Source: Schizophyllum amplum
Lineage: Eukaryota; Basidiomycota; Agaricomycetes; Agaricales; Schizophyllaceae
DNA length: 64,000 nucleotides
Assembly: GCA_007026445.1 (NCBI GenBank)
Contig: VDMD01000012.1
Span: 310,001-374,000, forward strand
Direction: 5' to 3'
The notes beneath the pieces are model-generated. The model was given only the letters and a program-made list of their open reading frames with translations, did not search any database and was not told the DNA's origin. This document shows positions 10,488 through 21,327 of this stretch, one piece after another. Numbering within the stretch: the stretch's first letter is position 1; every line of letters starts with the position of its first letter. The translations under genes were made by a program, and so were the position numbers.

Positions 10488-13400
10488 TCACTCCAATGCC
10501 CGCACGCCCTCCTCCCAATCACTCAATCCCACAGTGCCTTCCACCCGGCAAACAGGGCATGTCACATCGACACGACCGTCGACAATACTCTCCTCTGCGC
10601 CGCGCAATGCGACACGCTGTGCGGACACGAGGCAGGGCGGGTGGAAGACGTGCGAGCAAGCAGAAGATGCATTCCCATCTGGCGCAACACTCTTCACGAT
10701 CCCCACCTGTCGCTTCGCCGTCTCCGCCACTTCCACGTCCGGGTCCTCATCCGACGGGCCTACACCACAGCTGTGATCACTGCATCGCAATCCCGCTTCC
10801 CGCTCGCGCTTCTCTACGACCTCACGCAACGTTGAGCCAAGTGTGGAAGGAAGCGTCCAGTTGCGACGAGGTCGTGGGGCCGGAGGAGCTCGAGCCGCAG
10901 CTCCTGCCCCGGCGTGAGGTGCAGCGCCTGCAGCAGTCGGCGGAGGTGCAACGCCAGCCCCAGGTCCGCTTGCATTCGCTGGCGCAGTCGGGGGCCCACC
11001 AGCCCTCACCGGCGGCGTCATCCCCTCAAACACCATCTGCGGCGGCCCTCCGCCAGGCGGGATCACAAATCGCGCCGTCGCCGTCGTCGTAAACGTCTCG
11101 CTAAACGGTATGTGTATCTCCCCAGGTTGCGGCGCGTGTCCTGTATGTGGTGCCGGAGGGGGCGCGGTAGCTGTCGGAGGTGGTGCAGTAGATGGAGGCG
11201 GCGGTGCGGCGGTTGAGGAAGGCGGCGGCGGCGCGGCGGGCGTGCCATTACCTCCAGCCGCAGGCGTCGCGAAGAGCCCGCCCGCCATCCACGGCGGACG
11301 GCCCAGCCCACCAAGCCCTACGCCCGAGATCGGCGTCCCCAAGCCCACTCCTGCAATCGGGATCGCTAGACCCTCCATGCCCGGCAGGCGGAAGGGGAAC
11401 GGGAGCGCGCCGGGTTGGGCGCGCGGTGCCCCTTGCGCTGGCGTTGCCCCTTGCGCTAGTTGCGGTTGCGGTGCTGTCTGCGGTTGTTGTTGGGGGGGCT
11501 GGGATGGTGGTGCCGCTTGTTGAGCGGGTGGCTGCTGAGCAGGCGCGCCCTGAGCACCGCCCTCCCCCATCCGATCCATCATCCCTCGCAGCGCCGTCCC
11601 CAACGCATCATCGCCCAGCGCCTCCCGTAGCGCCTCCATGGGCGCCTGCGCCAGCGCGCGCTCAATCGCTGCTTGTAGTCCCGTACGCAAGGAATCCTGC
11701 AATCCGTCGCGCAGAGCTTCTAGATCACCGATTGGCGCATTGGTGAGGACGTCAACGAAATGGGCTGCACCGCCCGCTTGTTGTTCACCGCCGACTGTGG
11801 TGGGCTGAGCAACAGGATGTGGTTGTGGATGAGGGTCCTGGTGCGGCGTTGCGACGGGGTGTGGTTGAGCGTTGCCGTGCTGAGCATCAGTGTGATGTGC
11901 GTTGGGTTGCTGGCCCGCCGCTTGCGATTGACCTGCACCCTGCCCCTCGCCCGTACCCGGCATACCACCAACCACGCCGCCGATCACCTCTATCGGATCC
12001 TCCATAAAGAAGTCCATCCCCGTATCCTCTCCGCCGGGCCCAACAAGCGTGACCCCCCGCCCGTCCGGCGTCGGATGGTAGTGGTATCCCTGTGCCTCGA
12101 GGTCGGGCATCATGGGTGTGAATGGGAGCTGGTGTGCGTCGTCGTCGTGGGCGTCCGGGTCGTCGCCGTGGGCGTGAGGCTCGCCGTGGACATGTGGTTC
12201 GCCATGCGCATGCATGTCACCCATATCGTCCTCGGCCATATCCTCCCCGCCACCCATCGTGTTCAAGAACATGTCGAAGCCGATGCTGATGGTACCGTTG
12301 CCAAACGGTATAGCGAAAGTGGGAGGGAGCGGGAATTGTGGCGCATTCGACGGCTGGGGCGCAGCGCCCGCGTTTCCCTGCGGCGCAGAACCTGCATGCG
12401 GCTGCTGGGCCGCATTCGCGTTCGACGGTGGCGGCGGAGCACCTGTGTTCTCCAGAGGCGGGTCGTCATCTGCTGGTGCCCCGTCTGTATGTGCGTCGGC
12501 CGTCTGACGTTGCCCGGACCCCTGCTGTCCCGCGGCGCCCGCTTGCTGACCCGCACTGCCAGCTTGCTGACCTGTAACAAAAATTCCCATGAAAATCAAC
12601 AAAGTCCCTGCCCAGTACGTGAGAAAATCCACTGACCACCACGCGGACCAAACAGCGCGTTCATCATCCCAGCTACAATGTCGTTGAGGGTGTTCGAAGG
12701 GCCTCCCTGTGCGGCATTTGCGCCGCCTGCTTGCGTAGGGTTCGCACCGTCCGTAGGGTTCGCGTCGTTCGCATTGTTGGGACCGTTCGCAGCGTCTCGA
12801 TCGTTCCTAGCGTCGGCACCGTCCGTAGCATTGCCCGCTTCTGGCGCGCCCCTAGGCTGAGGCTGCCGTGCATCGCCACCCAGCGGAACAGTGCCCGTCG
12901 CCTCGAACGTGTAGGTCCCGTCCGGCCGTCGCACCATACGGAAGGGGCTTCGGCTGCCCGGTCCCCCAATCATGTCAACGAGCGGCCCGCGGAGGAGGTC
13001 TTGCCCATCGCCGACGCCGCCGGCTACGATGATGGGGGCGCCGCCGAAGAGGAAGCCGCCGCCGGGGAATGGCTCGCCTTCAGCATCGCCCGGCGCACCG
13101 CCGCCCATAGCGGGGAAGACGCCTCCGCGCCTACGCCCCGTGCCCCATACTAGGCCATCGGGGTCGAGGTTGAAGCGGCAGGTGGGGCAGGTGGTTTGGC
13201 GTGGACGGGAAAACCAGGGAATAAGGCAAGAGGCGTGGAAGACGTGCGTGCAGGGGAGGGTGACGATGCGGGGGGTGCGGGGTTCGGTGGTAGACGCTGT
13301 AGTGGAAGTGGAGGCAGGTTGAGAGGGGCCGGATTCAGAGCCAGTAGGCGCGGCGGAGTCAGCAATAGGCGCCGTAGCTGTATCGTCTGCCATCCCAAAT

Positions 13401-14110
13401 CCCTCACCCTCCGCGTCGAGAAGCTTGTCCCAGCAGATCGCGCAGCCGTTTCCCTCAGGCGACGCGCGCTCGAGGCGACGCACGAGGCCCACGGGCACGT
13501 CCTCGAGCGCGTCGACGATCATCTTGGCCTTTGTAGGGTCATCCTTCTCTGGGGGTGCCGAGCCGAGCCCGCCCAGCATCATGCGATGCAGCATCTCGGC
13601 AAACGGATTCCCGAAAGCGGGCTGCGGGTTGCCCGCGCCCCCAGCGGCGGGCGGGACACCGGGGCCGGGATTCAGTGGGTTGGCGACGAGCGGCGTCGGC
13701 GGGTGCGGATGGTGCGCTGTGTCCTGAGCTTGCGAGGGGAGCATGCCGGCGAGAACGCGGCGGGCTGCGGCGCCCTGCCAATCCGCGTCCGTGCGCTCTG
13801 TGGGATGGCGGCGGTCGCGGTCCTGGTCACCGTCGTCAGAGACGCGCCCGCGACGGCGGCCTGCGCTGGGTGGTGCGGGGAGATCAGCAGGCTCGAGAGG
13901 GGGCATTTCAGGATCGGCGTTGTCGTCCTCCTCGTCGTCGACCCAGTCCGGGTCGTTGTCATCGTGCTGGACGTCCATCGGCTGGTCGTGCGGTGTGGCG
14001 CTTCCGTGGGCGGCGGCGACGGTGTAATTGCCGTTGTCGTTGTGCTCGACGGCGGCGGGGGTGTTGTTGTTGGGGTCGTCCATGTCGATGTCGTTGTCTG
14101 TGCTAGACAT
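10488..14110 (-). CDS. Large protein with two RING-like regions, putative E3 ubiquitin ligase
   Basis: Two exons joined by a 65-nt intron (12572-12636, GTCAGT donor) give 1,185 residues. The first RING-H2 has Cys223/Cys226 (CAICWDKL), then a roughly 60-residue insertion, then the core CTHVFHASCLIPWF (Cys287, His289, His292, Cys295) and CPTC (Cys308/311). A second RING-like module lies about 30 residues from the C terminus: CSDHSC, then CSHVFHPPC and CPVC. Between and around them are long low-complexity tracts rich in Pro, Ala, Gly and Gln, a His/Asp-rich segment, and an acidic N terminus. The start at 14110 (MSSTDNDIDMDD) is preferred to the in-frame ATG at 14329, which would overlap the divergent gene. 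E3 activity is inferred from the RING signature only. Confidence 0.8.
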
Positions 14111-14250
14111 GGCCGGCGGTGACAAGGTGCTAATGAGACTCGGGCGTGGCGCGGCTATCCACCGTTGCCTTTTCGGGATAGAATGTTCGCTGACGTTCTG
14201 CGGCGTTTCGGGCCGAATGTGCCGGAAAACGCGCCTCTTGTTCTTCTCCG

Positions 14251-15069
14251 ATGGACGCGACGTCGAGCTCAATACCGTCCCCGTCGTCCTCGTCAACAAC
14301 AACCATTGTTGTCGGCACACTCTCAACATGCAAGTCCGTCACTCATGCCCCCCGCCCGGCCGCGCCGACTCACCCACCCTCTCTAGCCGCCGCCACCGCG
14401 TTCATCACTGGCCTCCATGGCATATGGAAAAATCGTCCCAACTACCAACTAGCTGCGGGCGTCGCGGGTCTCAATAGTGGAATAACCGCCGCTACGTTCT
14501 TCAGTGCGCTGTCATCTACTTCGTTGTCGTCGCGCTTCTACTAACTGGCGCCAACAGCCCTCCGAGAACTGGTCGTCAGTCCGCTGCTACAATCAGACGT
14601 ATCACCGTCCCCACCAACTCCTACCTCCATCCGCCGCGAAAAGCTGCTGGACAGTGGCGTAAGCGGCGCTGTTGCGGGCACTCTTCTTCGCGGTATTCGA
14701 TGTACGTCTCCGAACACTCCCACTCTACCCTTTCTCACCGCACCTTCAGCCGGACCTGCCGCCGGTGTCTCCGGAGGCATCATCCTCGGAACCATCACCA
14801 CGTCCCTGCAGTTTGGCTTCAACATCGTCCGCGCCTCACGGATGCAGTCATCCTTAAGAGCACCAGAGACCGAAGCGGAACTAGAGCGCTCGACCAAGAA
14901 ACGCGTCACAGACGCCGTGCTCTCCGTCTTCGGGGTGTTCCCTATGACTACAGAGGAGCAGATCGCGTCGCTCGCACGCAAGCGGGACCACCACCTTGTG
15001 CGAATACGGGAGCTCGAAGAGCAACTGGGGATCACGCAAGAGGAGGCGAACGCGGAAAACCCGTCATGA
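14251..15069 (+). CDS. Tim17/Tim22/Tim23-like mitochondrial membrane protein (tentative)
   Basis: Three exons (14251-14503, 14558-14692, 14750-15069) give 235 residues in an unbroken frame. Gly/Ala-rich membrane segments include NYQLAAGVAGLNSGITAATF and GVSGGIILGTITTSLQFGFN, in the style of the Tim17/22/23 fold, with an intervening soluble loop and ALRELVVSPLL-like linker. The C terminus is a charged helix ending EEQLGITQEEANAENPS. The N terminus is Ser/Thr-rich. The family assignment rests on the Gly-rich helix pattern, not on a diagnostic motif, so a different small multi-spanning mitochondrial protein is possible. It is divergent from the two-RING gene, with 140 bp between starts. Confidence 0.6.
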
Positions 15070-15108
15070 CCCTGCTTGCAGACGTAGTGCTCACAAAATT
15101 AACCAGGT

Positions 15109-17311
15109 CTATTCTGCTGTGGGTATGAGCTCTGCCTCTACAGGCTTCCCCTCCTCTTCTGCAGACTTCCCCTCAGCCCCCTCCGCTTCCAGGTGCATAA
15201 CCTCTACGACGCCTGCCCCATCCCTCCCCACTCCACCTACAACCACATATCGCTCGTCAGCGACTAATGCATTCACCTTCGCCATGCTCTCCAGTTGTGT
15301 GACCTTTCGCTTGTGCAGCTGTCTGACCTCCCCCCTCTCCCGCATAAGTGCAATCTCGGTCAGTTGACCCAATAGACTGCATGTCAGCAAGGTGTCTGCA
15401 TTTTTGAACGCTCTGGGTGTTGTCGTGAGTATACCTTTCGTTCCAGAAACCCTCTCATCACTTCACTCACACCGCGACAACCGGCCCATCCGCCACCTTC
15501 TCCACAAGGACTCCGTCCTCGTTGAGACCTTCCCATTTCTTCGTTTTCTTTTTCTTCGCTGTTGTCTTTGCACTTTTGGTCTGTTCTGTCACCTCTCCAC
15601 CCACGCCTACCCACACCCGCCCATCCGCCAGGCCCGCGGCGAGCACCCTCGCGGGCGACATGGCGAGCGCGATGATGAAGGGCGGGGCGAGGCTCATGCC
15701 GGGACCTGTGGGGTCGAGGAGGCTACCGAGGTTGTGGGCTGAGGCAAGGGTTAGTTGGTGAGAGCGCGAGGCTGGACAGCATTTTCTGGTTGTATGGAAC
15801 GTAGGCGCTTTCTGGTTTGAACCGAAGCCAGGATGGAGGTGAATGCATGAGAGGACGACTGGGAACTGGTGGAAGCGGGAATACGGGTGGGAGAAGGGCA
15901 TGGGTTACGACAACCGCAAAACAAGACAACTCACGCATCTCCTGCCTCCCTAGCATCGCACCCGAGTCGAAGTCGGCGTGCAGGAGTACGTGGTCGTACC
16001 CGCCGCTGACCAGCTCGCGCGGCCGGTCGGGCACGAAGCGGACGGAGGCGCAGATCTGTGAGGGGAGGATGGGTGGTGAGCGAAGACAACGACGTGATAA
16101 GCCCGACAGAGACGAGGATGAGCGGTGAGCGAGCGCCCGAGAGGTTGTGAGCACGCAAGAGAAAACAACAGGAGCAGGTCCGGGAAGACAAGGAATAAGC
16201 AGAGACTCACATTCTCATGTCTCCCTCGCATCCTCTTCACTCGCCCCGTCGCGCGATCTAGCACACCGACCGCGCCCGCGTCGGTACAGAATGCGAGGTG
16301 CGTCCCAGAGGGGTGGGCGGCTAGCTGTGTGCTGATGGGTGTTAGCTGGAGTTCGGGTATGGGAAGGAAGTTGAGGTTCGAGTGTGGGTAGAGGAAGAGA
16401 AGTGTGGGCAGAGAAGTGCCGGTGTATGGGCAGAGAAGTGCCGGTAAACGGGCGAGCAGAAGGAGGTAGGGAGGATGAAGCAGGGAAGGGCAACCGACAA
16501 CGAAGAGGACAGATGCACCAGGTAGCAAGAGTAGAAATTCGAGCAACCCTCTGACCTCATTCAACGCATCCTCTTCCTCATCCTCTTCGCATAGGTCAAT
16601 CGCCATCTTCGCGTCGGATGCGGTCTGTACCATTTTGCTCTCCTCGGAGAGGTCGAATTGGAGAGCCTGTGAGTAGGGTGGGTCAGTAGTTGAGATAGGG
16701 TAAGTAGTCAAGATAATGCCACGTCTGTTGAATACATGGCGCCGACAATGGACAGACGTGAACCCGGCGACATTGAAAACCGTACGACTAACTCACCCTC
16801 CTTCCGCATGCAACCCAGATCGTCCAAGGGCCGCGCTTCTTATCCGTCTCGACCGCGATAGATGCGACCTCGTCCCCCAAGGCGCGGACGGCGCGGGAGA
16901 CGCGGCCGGTGGCGAGGTCATACATGCGGATGGAACCGTCGTCTGAGGGTGATTGGTGAGTTGTGAAATGTGGTTGAGGGGAGAGGGAGTTGGTGAAAAA
17001 GGAGGGGAGGGGTGAGAGAAAGGCGAGGACGCGGTGTAAACAGGATTGATGATTGGGAGCAAAGGTATGTCAATGTGAGGCACAGGCAGGCTTATAAGGA
17101 TCGAAATGTTGGAGAGCGTCGACAGTCAGACAAGGGCAGACAACAATCACTTACTGGAGCCAGCAACCAGCGCGTCTGCTCGCAGGTCGCGCGGGACGAG
17201 CGCAAGCGCCGTGATCTGTGCGGTGTGGAGGATTGTGGGGTTCATGTTGAGTTTTCTATCTGCAGGGGAGCTTCTGCCACCGGCTTTGGATGTAATGCTT
17301 AGGTTGTGCAT
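15109..17311 (-). CDS. WD40-repeat protein, WDR53-like
   Basis: About seven or eight exons on the minus strand encode WD40 blades. They include SNDGSIRMYDLATGR, HPSGTHLAFCTDAGAVGVLD, and VRFVPDRPRELVSGGYD followed by a segment that matches the WDR53 pattern SSVRFHPxRPxxLVSCGLD. A later blade reads ALAMSPARVLAAGLADGRVW and is followed by a Lys-rich stretch (TAKKKKTKKWEG), probably a nuclear signal or surface loop. The C terminus is acidic. The start could be 17311 or the in-frame Met at 17245. WDR53 in animals is a CUL4-DDB1 substrate-receptor candidate; that role here is inference only. One intron (16340-16560 region) is unusually long and contains an internal repeat. Confidence 0.7.
16406..16445. 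repeat. Two-copy intronic tandem repeat
   Basis: The 18-nt unit GGGCAGAGAAGTGCCGGT occurs at 16406-16423 and again at 16428-16445 (period 22), inside a long intron of the WDR53-like gene. A more degenerate copy precedes them. Confidence 0.6.
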
Positions 17312-17560
17312 GTCCGATAGGATGACGGTAGAGTGAGCCCCAGCCTGTGGGTAGCCGTGACGGTGGGATCAAAGTCAATTAGGCGCCGATCACCTGCATT
17401 AGGAAGGTATTGTTCTCACTCTGGAGTCTGCACCTGCCGCGGACCAAAGCTGAGAGCAAGTACTCCACTGCCAAGATCCGTGGCTCAATTTTTGGCTAGC
17501 GCAGTCCGGAAGGTTCTGAAATTTTCTTTTTCGTCCAATAATACAAACAATCACCCTCTC

Positions 17561-18787
17561 TTACTCATTTTCCTCCAACCATCCCACCAACGGCGCCAAC
17601 CCACCCGCCTTCCCATCCTCCATCGCAGTCCCAGCCGGCGCACACGTCCCCAGGAGCACCACTTCACCCCCCTCCCATGCATCGAACGTGAATGCCTGTC
17701 CAGCCGCGCACTCCAGCCCCGCTCCCGCACCTTCTTCCTCGGCGTCAGGAAGGGTGCCGTGCGCGCCGACACCGCCATCCGCACCCAGCCCCTCGACACT
17801 GATTCCGCTCGCTGCAGCTGCACGCCGCTTCTCCAACTCGCGCTCGAGGACAGTGCGTACGCGCCCGGTGGCAAGATCTGCGGAGCCGGCCTTGATGAGG
17901 TCCGTCTTGTGCGCAAGGATGAGGAGCGCGGGGACAGGTTGGGAGGGCGGGATTGAGGATAGCGCGCGCATGACGGCGTGGAGATGTCTATGTAGAACGA
18001 AGACAGCGTTAGTAGGCGAACATATGATGAGCGGGAAGAAATACGCACTCTGCTGCACGAGCACCGTTACGCGAGACCGTGTTCGCGTCGACAACGAATG
18101 CGATGGCGCGTGCATCACCCAGATACTGCTTGAATTGATCGCGTACGCGCGGGTGTCCGGGTACGTCGATTACGCGCAGGGGCTTGGGTGCCCCGAGTAG
18201 GGTGGCAAATGAAGAGTTCGTCTGGAGCGATGCGTGCGTGGGAAGGGCGCGCTTGTATACCAGCTGCATGTACAAGTACTGAGTTCAGTGAACGAATCTG
18301 GGAAACGGGAGCATCGCGCACCGCGGAGAGTATGGCAGATTTGCCCGCGTCTGGGGGGCCTACGAGAAGAAGTGCGCTCCCCCGTGCGGAGGAGCGACGT
18401 TTTGTGAAGAGTACAAGGACTGTGCATATCAGGACGGGTATCTACGGCAGCAGGGACTGCCTGCGACTCACCAGAAACAAGCAATACAGCTAACGCAAGT
18501 GCGCCCAGCGCAAAACTTTGCGCGCCAAAGGGGGGCCCAAGGGTAAGCACTTCAGGCGCTAGCGACCGGTCTGGGATGACCTGGGTGATAATTGAGGTGC
18601 TCGCATCTGTGCCCTGCGCATCCACTGCGCCAGACGAGTGTGAGGTGGGGAAGACAGGCGCGACCTCGGGTTCGAGGGACGCGGGTGCAGGCGTTTCCAA
18701 TGTGTCAAAGAGGTAATCATTGTCGTCCAGAACGGGAGGGACGACGTCGGGGACGTCGACAGTCGTGTCTTGCTCGTCTTGGCTCAT
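17561..18787 (-). CDS. Signal recognition particle receptor subunit beta
   Basis: Small GTPase anchored in the ER membrane that docks SRP receptor alpha for cotranslational targeting. The product is about 310 residues. It starts MSQDEQDTTVDVPDVVPP with an acidic cytosolic or lumenal tail, then one hydrophobic anchor (SFALGALALAVLLVSG). The P-loop LLVGPPDAGKSAIL follows, then switch II as VIDVPGHPRVRDQF, and the base-recognition region as LILAHKTDLIKAG. The C terminus FDAWEGGEVVLLGTCA is typical of SRPRB and has the long Ala/Glu-rich insert seen in basidiomycetes. Several short introns interrupt it. The start at 18787 lies 22 bp from the end of a transposable element, so its promoter or leader must be in or beyond that element. 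Confidence 0.88.
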
Positions 18788-18809
18788 GGCGTCAGTGAAG
18801 AGAGTCTTA

Positions 18810-19201
18810 CTATGCCTCATCGGGTCTTTGACGATTCTGAGCAGAATCGTCAAACTCCCGGGAAACCCCCCTATATGGACCGATTTTTTTCTAGTAAAAA
18901 AGCTAGGCTAGGTTTTCATACTCCCTCTATCCGATGGTGCTATTTTTCCTGCGTGAAAATGAGAGAAAGACGACAGCAAGTGGGAGGTGATGCCAGCACG
19001 CGACTGATGGCCATCAATTCGTCCTCCCGCGACTCTCAGCACAATCCTTCGAGTTCCCGGCCACAAAATTAGCACCGTTGGATAGCCAGCACTCGAAAAC
19101 GGGCCCTACAATTTTTTCCGGGCAGAATTGGACCACACGAAAGGGGTTTCCCGGGAGTTTGACGATTTGAGCAGAATCGTCAAAGACCCGGTGAGGCATA
19201 G
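18810..19201. mobile_element. Foldback MITE, TA target duplication
   Basis: A 392-bp non-autonomous element flanked by TA on both sides (18808-18809 and 19202-19203). The ends are inverted repeats beginning CTATGCCTCA, nearly identical for about 60 bp, with weaker complementarity continuing inward to about 130 bp, so most of the element folds on itself. Each terminal repeat holds its own palindrome, 18827-18854 (13-nt arms, perfect) and 19158-19184 (one base shorter). There is no transposase frame. TA duplication points to mobilisation by a Tc1/mariner-type transposase. It sits in the space between the SRP receptor beta start and the PhyH gene. Confidence 0.85.
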
Positions 19202-19695
19202 TAGAGCGGGGGTCACACGTGGTCCACGTCGATCGCGTCGGGCCGCGCTCCTGTTTCCAACTTGAACTTCCACTTCATCCTGGCTTCTTGCTAGTATCCT
19301 TCTCTGCGTCTTGTACTTTTGAAGCCTGGAGATACATGTTCCTCATGCCGCACATCTGAAAAGTAACAATCATCCTCTGTCCACTCACGCCAATAATGTA
19401 GGGACCATTACCCCTCAGTAATTGGGGACTATTACCCCTTACCGCAGTGAATATGGGGACCATTACCCCTTAGCACTTGTGCGCTTCATCCCGCCTTCGC
19501 CAGCGCCCACCACCAGATTCTGCCGACAAGGCCTTCTTCGTTCGTGTCGCCTTCGGTATCTGGAGGAGCCGATCGCGAAGGCTCTTATCGTCCATTCATT
19601 TATAAGAACGCGGGGGTCGTTCTCCATCTTCCTCGCCAAGTCCTCGTACTCTTCCCCAGCTCGTATAACCCACTTCTCCCTCCATCTCACCTACT
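19202..19695 (+). promoter_or_regulatory. PhyH promoter with triplicated GGGGACCATTACCCC motif
   Basis: The motif GGG(G)ACCATTACCCCT occurs at 19401-19415, 19424-19440 and 19455-19471, each an imperfect palindrome with GGGG and CCCC half-sites. CCCCT is also the core of the fungal stress-response element. A TATAAGA box is at 19601, about 95 bp before the ATG. The remainder shows nothing recognisable. Confidence 0.55.
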
Positions 19696-21091
19696 ATGGT
19701 TCAACTTCCTATCACCCCAGGCGCCGTCACTCTGAGCGATGCGGAACGCGAAGTGTGTACTCTTGCAGCTGTCAATGTATGTGTACATACTGATGAAGGA
19801 TTGCAGAGCGGCAAGTGGTCCCCCGCGAACCTTCAGCGTGCGCTGGAGCTGCTACACCGCGATGGTGTGGTCGTACTGAACAATACTGTCCCCGTCGCCG
19901 ACCTTGAGAAACTGCGCGACTCCATGATGCCTACCGCGAAGAAGATTAAGAACCAGAAGCTCGACCTCGAGCAATTCAATCATGGTGTTGCTTGTGAGTG
20001 CTCTTGTTCTCCCTCCTCGTCTTCCACGTGCCCTCTGTCTCCTTCACCGTGGCTAACTCATCAAGTCTTCAACTCGCCCCCTTCCCCGTTCCCATCCCCA
20101 TCGGCCATCAACTAACATCGTTTTAGCCAACTTTCTGCAATCGCCGCCTCTCTCGGATCCTGCTCTTCAATTCCCGACCGTCTACACCAACCCCTTCGTC
20201 ATCTCCTTCGCCGAGCACTACCTCGGCCCGGGGCTTCAGACGCCCTTCTGCACGGCGAACGTCGCCTGCGCAGAGACCGGCGTGCGCCAACCCGTGCACA
20301 AGGACGCATCTTACCGCCACCCCGAGGCGCGCTGGGGAATGGTAGCCAACTTCTTGCTGTCAGGTGCGCATCAACGTCTCTTAAATGTAGACCTTTTTTC
20401 TCCCATCAATCCCCTTCCATTTCCCTTCTATCACCTCTCTGTGAACCACTCTCGCATGTTGCCCCTTCTCTAATACTTCACTTCTTAGACTTTGTTCCCG
20501 CCAACGGCTCGACCGAGTTCTGGCTTGGCACCCATGTGAACACCGGGCAGCGCGACCAGATGTGGGCGACCACTGACGCGGACGCGCCCACCTGCGACAT
20601 CAAGCCCGAGAGCCTCGAAGCGCGCCGCGCAGTGCGCGCTCCGTCGCAGGTGGACGTGAAGTTCGGGAGCGTGGTGCTGCGTGATATGTGCGTCTGGCAC
20701 GCTGGAATGCCGAACCCCAGCGCGGACGACCGCATCATGATCGCCGTGCCCTACTTCCCGTCGTGGTTCCCGTTGGGGCAGAAGTTCAAGGTGCGTAGTC
20801 CTCGCCGCCTGCCTACCTTCTTTCCAGCCCTAGTCGCCGTCTTTCCCTACTTATTCATCCACAGGCGCCCGAATCCGTCCGGCCCCTGTTCTCCTCCATC
20901 GCTCCGCGCGTCACTTACCACTGCGAGTACGTCCTGATGCCGAATGGAACGCTGAGTTTCTCTCCGCGCCCATGAAGATCGCATACGCGGGGGTGGCCAG
21001 GGGCTCGGAGTGGAAGACCGTTGGCGACATTCCCGACGATGAGAAGGTGCTGAACCCCAGGTTCCAAGGAAATCATGGGGTGAAGTACTAG
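19696..21091 (+). CDS. Phytanoyl-CoA dioxygenase (PhyH) family oxygenase
   Basis: Fe(II)/2-oxoglutarate-dependent dioxygenase of about 336 residues, substrate unknown. Exons are 19696-19752, 19807-19993, 20127-20363, 20489-20790 and 20865-21091. The facial triad is visible as His-x-Asp in VHKDASYRHPEARWG and the distal His in CVWHAGMPNPSADDR, followed by IMIAVPYFPSWF. The last exon is 227 nt, one base short of keeping frame: after the codons for CEYV the frame shifts at about 20933-20935, where CC seems to require CCC, and then continues with DAEWNAEFLSAPMKIAY to the stop at 21091. Without correction the protein would end early. The promoter carries a triplicated palindrome-like motif. Confidence 0.85.
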
Positions 21092-21327
21092 CGGTCAGTA
21101 CCTGAGGGGCTATGAGCATGATGATACTGAAGGGGTCTTTTGCGTCGATGTACAGGATATCTGTATCTAAATGCTGCGACGAATTATGGATGTCCAACGC
21201 ATCTCCGCCAAGTCATCGTCTGATGCTCAGCTACGAAATCCTGATCTCTCGCGCGCCGCCATTCATCCAAGTTTCGCAAGGGTCTGCACACATCTTCATA
21301 TGCCTGCGTCAGCCAGGCTTCGTGGCC

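Noticed and set aside
11760..12635. Long plus-strand open frame antisense to the two-RING gene
   Set aside because: A shadow of GC-rich, Pro/Ala/Gly-rich coding on the other strand; Arg/Cys/Trp-rich product with no family pattern.
14111..14329. N-terminal extension of the two-RING protein to the ATG at 14329
   Set aside because: It would overlap the start of the divergent Tim17/22-like gene at 14251 and is Arg-rich with no domain; the Met at 14110 has a better context.
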